DNA of 64,000 nucleotides, taken from Hydractinia symbiolongicarpus (lineage: Eukaryota; Cnidaria; Hydrozoa; Anthoathecata; Hydractiniidae). The stretch spans positions 23,747,001 to 23,811,000 of the forward strand of contig NC_079885.1 of NCBI RefSeq assembly GCF_029227915.1. Reading direction: 5' to 3'. This document shows positions 57,810 to 64,000 of this stretch, piece by piece; position 1 is the first letter of the stretch, and the number at the start of each line of letters is the position of its first letter. The notes below the pieces were generated by a model. That model was not told where the DNA came from. It ran no database searches and was given only the letters and a program-made list of their open reading frames with translations. Made by a program: the position numbers and the translations under genes.

Positions 57810-60800
57810 TCTACAAAAAAGATACATTTTTTATATTTTATATTTTATTATATGTGTCTATTAGAACGGCAAAAAACTTGAGACAAAAATCTCTGAAATA
57901 CGAAAAATAAAAATGATGCCTTGTTGTTAGTAAAATTTTCTGCTGACAAGCATTTTTTAAATTAACTTTATAAAAATTTATCACTCCTTAGCTTTGTGTT
58001 CTTCTTTACTTTTGAAGATTCAAAGTAATTCTAATTTAATATTGGTCATAATATTTTATATATTTTTCTAGTCAGTCAACTTACGTCTTGTTAAACCCAT
58101 GGCCTCGTAGTTTCTTACATAATTAGCTTGGAAAGAATAAAATAGCGTAAAATGTAACTAACATAAGTTTAACAGTTAGCCCTTACCACAATAACAGGGT
58201 GTTGTATGAAACGTTTATCATCTATTCCTGCTGGTAACCCCAATGAACTAATACACTATCTTTAAGGCAATCAAGCAGAAATTGACTTTCCTAAAAAATC
58301 CTCTACAAACTCCTGGTTGAATACGTTTTATTAACATTTCTTGATCATTTGAGGTAAATCCTTTAACCGGATTTTTTTCTAAACACAGACGAATTATATA
58401 AACTGATGTTGATTTTAATTATTTCTACTTTCTCTAAATTTATTAATATTCTATCGTCATAGCCCGTCAAGATATTGTTAACATCAAAGCGAAAAAACTG
58501 CTACATTTTGCAGTCATATTTACCTGAATCTATTCTGTTGAGTACACTCAAAGTGTTCGGAGAATATATCGGGTTTTTTCTAGGTTAAGTCGGTAAACAC
58601 TACTTAAAATCACCTAGGTATCCCGTGCATAGAGAATTTATTAAAAAATCATTAAAATCTATTAAAACTTATTGAAAACCACCAAGTATTTTTTAATGCA
58701 ATTCGTAAACTGCAGCGAGGTCATTGCAATGTTTACGAGGAGAATTTGGAAACAAATAGCTCTACTTTATTTCGTTATATTTCAAAATTTAAAAAAATAC
58801 ACAAATATTGTAGCATTAGTTTAAAAATTAACGGCGCTATTTGCAAAAAAAAGGCAGAGGGAAAATTCGTAGTTTAAATTAAAGTTAATGTTTTTTTTCT
58901 TCTTATTATTATATCATTTTTTATTGTTATCATTATTCTCAGTACTTTCAGAATAATTCTCAACTTTCTAAATATAAGTAAACTTATCCAGAATGATGAG
59001 ACAGTTTATTAGTATCAGAATATTCTAAACTCAGAAGTAAAAATACCAATAAGGGTAAATGCCAAATTAATGTTAATATAATTACGGCTACTATTACATG
59101 TGCACAGTGGTAGAGCTGCAGTTCTAAGTTTTAAAATTAAATCGCAAGACGAAAATAGACCATAAATCTAGACATTGGTTAAAACATCGTTTGATTGTGA
59201 AATTCAAATCGTTCTGGTTAGAGTTGCGTGGTTATAATAATTAAATTAGAAGTAATTAAGAACTATTATGAATATTCATGGAACGTAAAACATGTTAAGC
59301 ACATGCCAATGTGTTTATAAGATGTCAACATTGCAACAGTGCACGCGTCTGGGAAAGAATGTCCAAGAAAGCAAAAATGTGGACATGTCGATTGAATTTC
59401 ATGATAATAAGACAGGCAGGATATGTTGACACAAGTACGGAGTTAGAGTATTGAAGGATAATTTATTTCCAATTGCATTTCTCAGGTTTGCTCCAACGAG
59501 AAGCTGATGTTGAATGTCTTTTATTGTTTTAGGAGCGAACTTGTAAATTTTAACCAATCAAATTGTAGTGTCCATATAGATATTTAAGTGGATCTGTTTC
59601 TTACGTCGTAAGCAAAAACATCTCTCCCTCAACTCATCTACTTTTAAAATGTATAATCACAGCTTGTGTATTCCTGAAGATCAAAACAAGTAAACTGTGA
59701 AAGACATCCTTCACTAAGTTAAATTAGCAACTCAAACTCGATGACTTCTTTAAAACCGGTTAAGTGTTTTTTCGTATTCCTCGGTCTGAGGTTGTATCTT
59801 TTACTTCCGTGTCCAATCAATATAACAGGGATTGCGGGGAGACATGGTTTCCTAAGTTTGCAAGCGAAATCTATATTGCAAATATTGCAGACCTTGCTTA
59901 ATAGATATTGGCTACATGTTCTTGCGATGAAATAAACACCTTTTCGCTATCAGGCGTTTCTAAATGTTATGGTTAAAAGTGATGGCCTCAAGCAACTTTC
60001 TCCTTTACGACTGAAGGATTACCTATTTTCCTCAATATAGCTATACACTCACGACTACCTCTATGTTTTTCTGGTCCTGTCCTGCATTTGAACCGAATCT
60101 CTCAATTGCACGAGTGCAATAGCCATTAGACCACCAGGGCATGAATGCATATCAGGGTGGCCACAAATTTAAGATCTTTATAATTTTAGTCAAATTTTAG
60201 AAAAAACATTAAAGAAAAAAGTACAAAAATAATTCTAAATTAAACCAAAATAATAGAAGAAATAAGGAGTAACTAGTAATCAAACTTTTTTATGAATGTT
60301 AAAGAGTATGTTTAATTCAAATTACTTACAACGTAATAAAAAAGAGATACTATTTGAAAATATAGCGGATGTTATCACAAACAATTTTAACAGATTTTAT
60401 GATGAATTAAAGTTCCCGGTTAACATTTTAGGTTATTTAGGAGATTTCAGGTGTGGCTAACCTGCATGTAGAAAACCTTACAGATGCATTTTATATACTG
60501 TTAGAAATTTACGCACACATAGCCTAGATAACTAATGTTTTTTGAGCATCCTAACATTCATTTCTTTTGTTGTACTTATGCCTTAAAACAAACTGCAAAC
60601 TTAAATCAAATTAACCTCGAACGAGGGAACACCGAATTCATATTGACTGAGAAGTTGAAAACTAGTAAACTCAGAGCTAATCTTAAATTATAATCAGAAT
60701 TAAAATAATAATTGAGTGTCCAATTGTAACAAAAAAAGATTCCTGTCCCATTAGGCGTATTAAAGGCAATTTTTTTGGATAAAGTTATTTCCTATGGGAA

Positions 60801-60930
60801 GCAGATTAAAAAAAATAGGGATCCATTTTTGAAACCGTTTGGTCAATGTTTTTTTAAAAAAACAAAACAAAACAAAATTACATTATTGGTACTGTTCGAA
60901 GGAGCATTAAAAATAAGTTAAAAATGATAT
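57810..60930. other. Gene-free interval
   Basis: AT-rich sequence with only short ORFs and no recognised domain. A tRNA-like relic lies at 60,071-60,141. Confidence 0.5.
60071..60141 (-). other. tRNA-Glu-like pseudogene or SINE head
   Basis: The minus strand reads GCCCTGGTGGTCTAATGGCT, resembling a tRNA-Glu A-box region, and 35 bases later GGTTCAAATGC, a B-box-like element. The acceptor and T stems do not pair well, so a working tRNA is unlikely. Confidence 0.4.
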
Positions 60931-60939
60931 ATAAACATA

Positions 60940-63300
60940 CCTTACCGACTTTAAAAATTTCTTAAAACCCAAGGGTGAACTATTAAATAAAAAGATGAAG
61001 TTGAACCTGAAAATGTAGGTGAAAAGCCTGAAGATATCCTTGTGCAAAACCTCGAGGAATCGTAGAGAAAAAAGACGAAAACCTCTAAGAGAAAGAGAAA
61101 ACGATCATCATCTCTTTCCCCTGCATCTTTTTCGTCTGACAAAAAGAAGAGGTTTAAGATCGTGTCAAAGGCAGAACAAAAAAAATGAAAATTGCCATCT
61201 AAAATGGCAGATTATGCTAATTAAATGTTCGAAGAGCATTTGCCGAATAACGATGTAAAAGAAAACGTGTTGGTGGATCACCCAGTTTCATCTAAGACCT
61301 TGGACGATTTCATAAAAGCACTGCTGAACAACAGCCCTGCTTGCAAGGAATATTATTCGCTTCAGCGAATCCAACAGAAAGTATTGGATGTGATGGGCCT
61401 CTAAACTTTGAAAGCGACTTCAAGATGTACTTGATACAAAGGGGAGGATCCAGTTGAGGTGCCCGTTGAAGATCTGGTAAACTTGGCGGAAAAATGTGTG
61501 TTGATGCTAGGTCAAGCCAGTAATGGGCTAACGTATCTTTGAAGGTGCAATGCTCTTAATAATCTCATAAAAAATACTAAACAAGTGACGGCAATTTTAG
61601 GTGAAAAATCTGAGCTTTCACAGAAACATGATGACCAGTTATTTGCTAAATAATTCCGGTCACATATAACCGAGACCGAAAAATCGAAGAAGAAAACAGT
61701 GGAGGTCTTGGAATCAAAGATTTCATCACATCATCAAGACACCATTAAGAGGCCCTTTCAACATTGCCCCTCTCGCGAAGGTGTATCAGGAGGGGGGTGT
61801 GGGGAGGGGGGGGGGGGGTGCTACTTCTTCTAGAATTACAAACGTGGAGGATGACACCAGCATCGGCCTTATAATAATGGCAAACCAGGGTGTGGACACA
61901 ACAAAACAGCTTCGGCATTTCCATCACCACCCCAGGTAAAAACATTTCTAGCACTGAGAAATGCACCTCTTAAGAAAGTATTTTCCTCTCGTAATGCCAG
62001 AGCACACATTGGAACACGTACACCCATCAAAAAAAATTATTTACTGGGGAAATACCAAACATTCCCATGCTAGCAGGAAGGCTAGCTTATTTTTAAAAAA
62101 ACTTACTCAATACCCTACAATTTTAGAAATTGTAACAGGTTACAAAATTCCAATTCTTCACAAAATTATTCAGAAAAAGGAGCCAACACAGAAATTCAGG
62201 AAATGCTTCAAAAAGATCATTAAACGAATATTTTCAACAAAGTAAGTTTCTAAGCAATCTTTTGTTAGTCCCAAAAAGGACTGTGGAAACAGACCAGTGA
62301 TAAATCTCAGAAATCACAATCACTTTATTCCATATAAAAAATTCAAGATGAAGACTTTGCATTTCATGAAGTATTTAGTTCAAGGGAACGACTATCTTTG
62401 GAAGGTAGATCTAAAAGATGCTTACTTTTCAATTCCCCTACACAAGGATTCGAGAAGGAATGTGAGATTCGCTTGGTCAGGAAACTTGTACGAGTTGTGT
62501 TTATGCTCTGGTCTGAGCACCCAAGATTTTTACCAAATTACTCAAAATTCTTATTGCCCTCCTAAGGACACTGAATATCTGCTTGATTATTTACCTAGAC
62601 GATATTGTTCTTATGGAAAAAATCATTATGAGGAGGGATACCTTGATTTTTTTTATTGTAGCGCCTAGGATTTGTAATCAATCAGAAAAAATCAGTGTTG
62701 CGACCAACTCAACAGTTAGAATATTTGGGAATGTTGATAGATGCAAGATAATGTCTGTGTTTTTGACTCATGAAAAGTTAGAGAAAATAGTTCAGAAGTG
62801 TTGCCAGTTATATCAATATCCCAGTGCAGTCTTAGATTGGTTTGTACTGATAAATTCCTTGTTTGCATTCATAGATCTGTTGAGAATTAGCTCCATCAAT
62901 AAATTAGGAATCCAGGTATCTAGCTTAAACAAGCTCCATTTCGTTGTTCTAATTTCTAATCAATATATCAATTTGACCCCTTTGGAGTTTCTTATTCAAA
63001 CTTGCAACGAACGACATGGTAAAATTTGGGGATTTTCCAATCTCGTCCATCAAAGTAGCGTTAAAATATGGAGCTAGGCCATGTGATATAATGTATCCAC
63101 ATTTTGTTCGGGATAATTGAAACCTTGCTTTGAACAGTTCTGTTCAAAGTGATGTCTATAAGAAAATAATTTACACAGAGGTGGCTAGTCATCGCAATGA
63201 TGAACTCAACCTGTTAGGTCTTTGGAAATAAGCTAGAGGTTGTTCTTGTCTGAAAAATATGCTTCTAAAAGCACAATTCTCCCTTTTTTCAAGGAATTAA
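60940..63300 (+). pseudogene. DIRS-like retroelement, degenerate
   Basis: The gag-like region (about 61,160-61,760) reads LPSKMADYAN, then FEEHLPNNDVKENVLVDHPV, LDDFIKALLNNS and FRSHITETEKSKKKTVEVLE across several frames. The reverse transcriptase (about 62,250-62,830) reads FVSPKKDCGNRPVINLRNHN, VDLKDAYFSIPLHKDSRRNV, IIYLDD (catalytic) and MSVFLTHEKLEKIVQKC, in two overlapping frames. Frameshifts and stops occur throughout. No tyrosine recombinase, RNase H end or flanking repeats were found, so it is dead and partial. The motif style is that of DIRS1-type elements. Confidence 0.85.
61789..61819. repeat. G-rich tract
   Basis: Runs of 6, 4 and 13 G within about 30 bases in the gag-like region. 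It could form a G-quadruplex or be a sequencing/assembly weak point, and it breaks the reading frame. Confidence 0.85.
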
Positions 63301-63319
63301 TTAAAAAAAAAATAAAAAT

Positions 63320-64000
63320 AAAAATAAAAAAAAAAAAAAATTTGAAAACATGATCAGAACTTTAACCAAGGGCAGGTAGGTTTCGACCCATATTTCTGAA
63401 CCTAAGTACCCTGGATGTCTAGCTGGGCCACCTCGAAGAGGTCCGCGGACGGTCATCAGCAGAAACTAGACATCCCTATCTTCCTAAAGTAAACTTTGAA
63501 CACTTTCTGTTCAACTGTGCTATTCTTTGTTTTCAACTCAGGTAATAAATGGAGTCGTTACTCTCCAAAGACAAGATCATGTGTGATCAACCCCCCCCCA
63601 GCTAAATGTTCTTTTCACAGGACCTTTGTGAAAACTTTGATGGCACCCCCAACAAGTCTCTGCACCCACTACATGATCATTGCTTACCATTCTGTCAATA
63701 CATACCTGCGAATTGCTAGAAGCAGTTAATTACTCTGTTGTTTTATCTGATGCATTTGTAACTAAAGTTGACGAACCAGGAGCTCTTCCTCTATACTTTT
63801 TGCGGTTCAAATGATTTTTAAAGCCGGTTTCCCCATATTTGAAATGTCAAATTCTTATAGCAAAACTTACATAGTGCACTGTACTCCAATTTTCTCTTTG
63901 CATAACCATCAACTATACTGTGCATTCGAAAGCCAAGATTCAAAATTTTTTGTTTTTCTTGGCATTCTTACCAAAGAAAGGATTAACAATTTTTAAATAT
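63320..64000. other. Unassigned interval
   Basis: After an A-rich tract near 63,305-63,340, short ORFs lack clear homology. It could be the decayed downstream part of the DIRS-like element. Confidence 0.4.

Noticed and set aside
57905-57960. ATGATGCCTTGT...ACAAGC hairpin as SECIS
   Set aside because: It lacks a GA opposite ATGA after the stem.

Overview
The window is AT-rich invertebrate DNA with intron-split genes carrying GT...AG splice sites. Its contents (a ROR-type Frizzled-CRD plus kringle ectodomain, a fibrinogen-related gene, an iodothyronine deiodinase, Penelope-like and DIRS retroelements, Helitrons, and a transposon encoding a RAG1-N-like zinc domain) suggest an early-branching animal, most likely a cnidarian and perhaps a hydrozoan. 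That placement is inference; no rRNA or mitochondrial marker is present.

Layout: 1-4,500 has only simple repeats and palindromes. 4,566-5,468 is an intact single-exon fibrinogen-related gene, and a decayed partial copy lies at about 12.13-12.43 kb. 8.8-11.4 kb holds two head-to-tail Helitrons. 14.6-28.8 kb contains a signal-peptide exon and small putative exons inside ancient segmental duplications, interrupted by a dead piggyBac transposase (19.8-21.8 kb, minus) and a decayed SAP/Rho-N-like ORF (23.1-23.7 kb, minus). 30.0-32.1 kb is another Helitron. 32.56-38.06 kb carries a ROR-like ectodomain gene (signal peptide, CRD with one in-frame stop, linker exon, kringle), with a Penelope-like element (GIY-YIG ORF plus hammerhead ribozyme) in one intron. 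39,499-42,294 is a complete-ended DNA transposon with CAC-starting terminal inverted repeats. Its three-exon gene joins a RAG1-N-terminal-like zinc module to a transposase-like domain, and a paralogous empty site elsewhere in the window brackets its ends. 47,349-57,238 is a two-exon deiodinase with an in-frame TGA (Sec) codon; its 9-kb intron is filled by Helitrons, one nested in another in opposite orientation with an exact A|T insertion point. 60.9-63.3 kb is a degenerate DIRS-like retroelement.

The host genes (fibrinogen-related, ROR-like, deiodinase) have no evident functional link; they are islands among mobile elements. The strongest hunt results are the RAG1-N-like transposon, three hammerhead ribozymes on Penelope-like 3' tails, the selenocysteine deiodinase with a candidate SECIS hairpin, and the nested Helitrons. 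All similarity statements come from reading motifs, not database searches.
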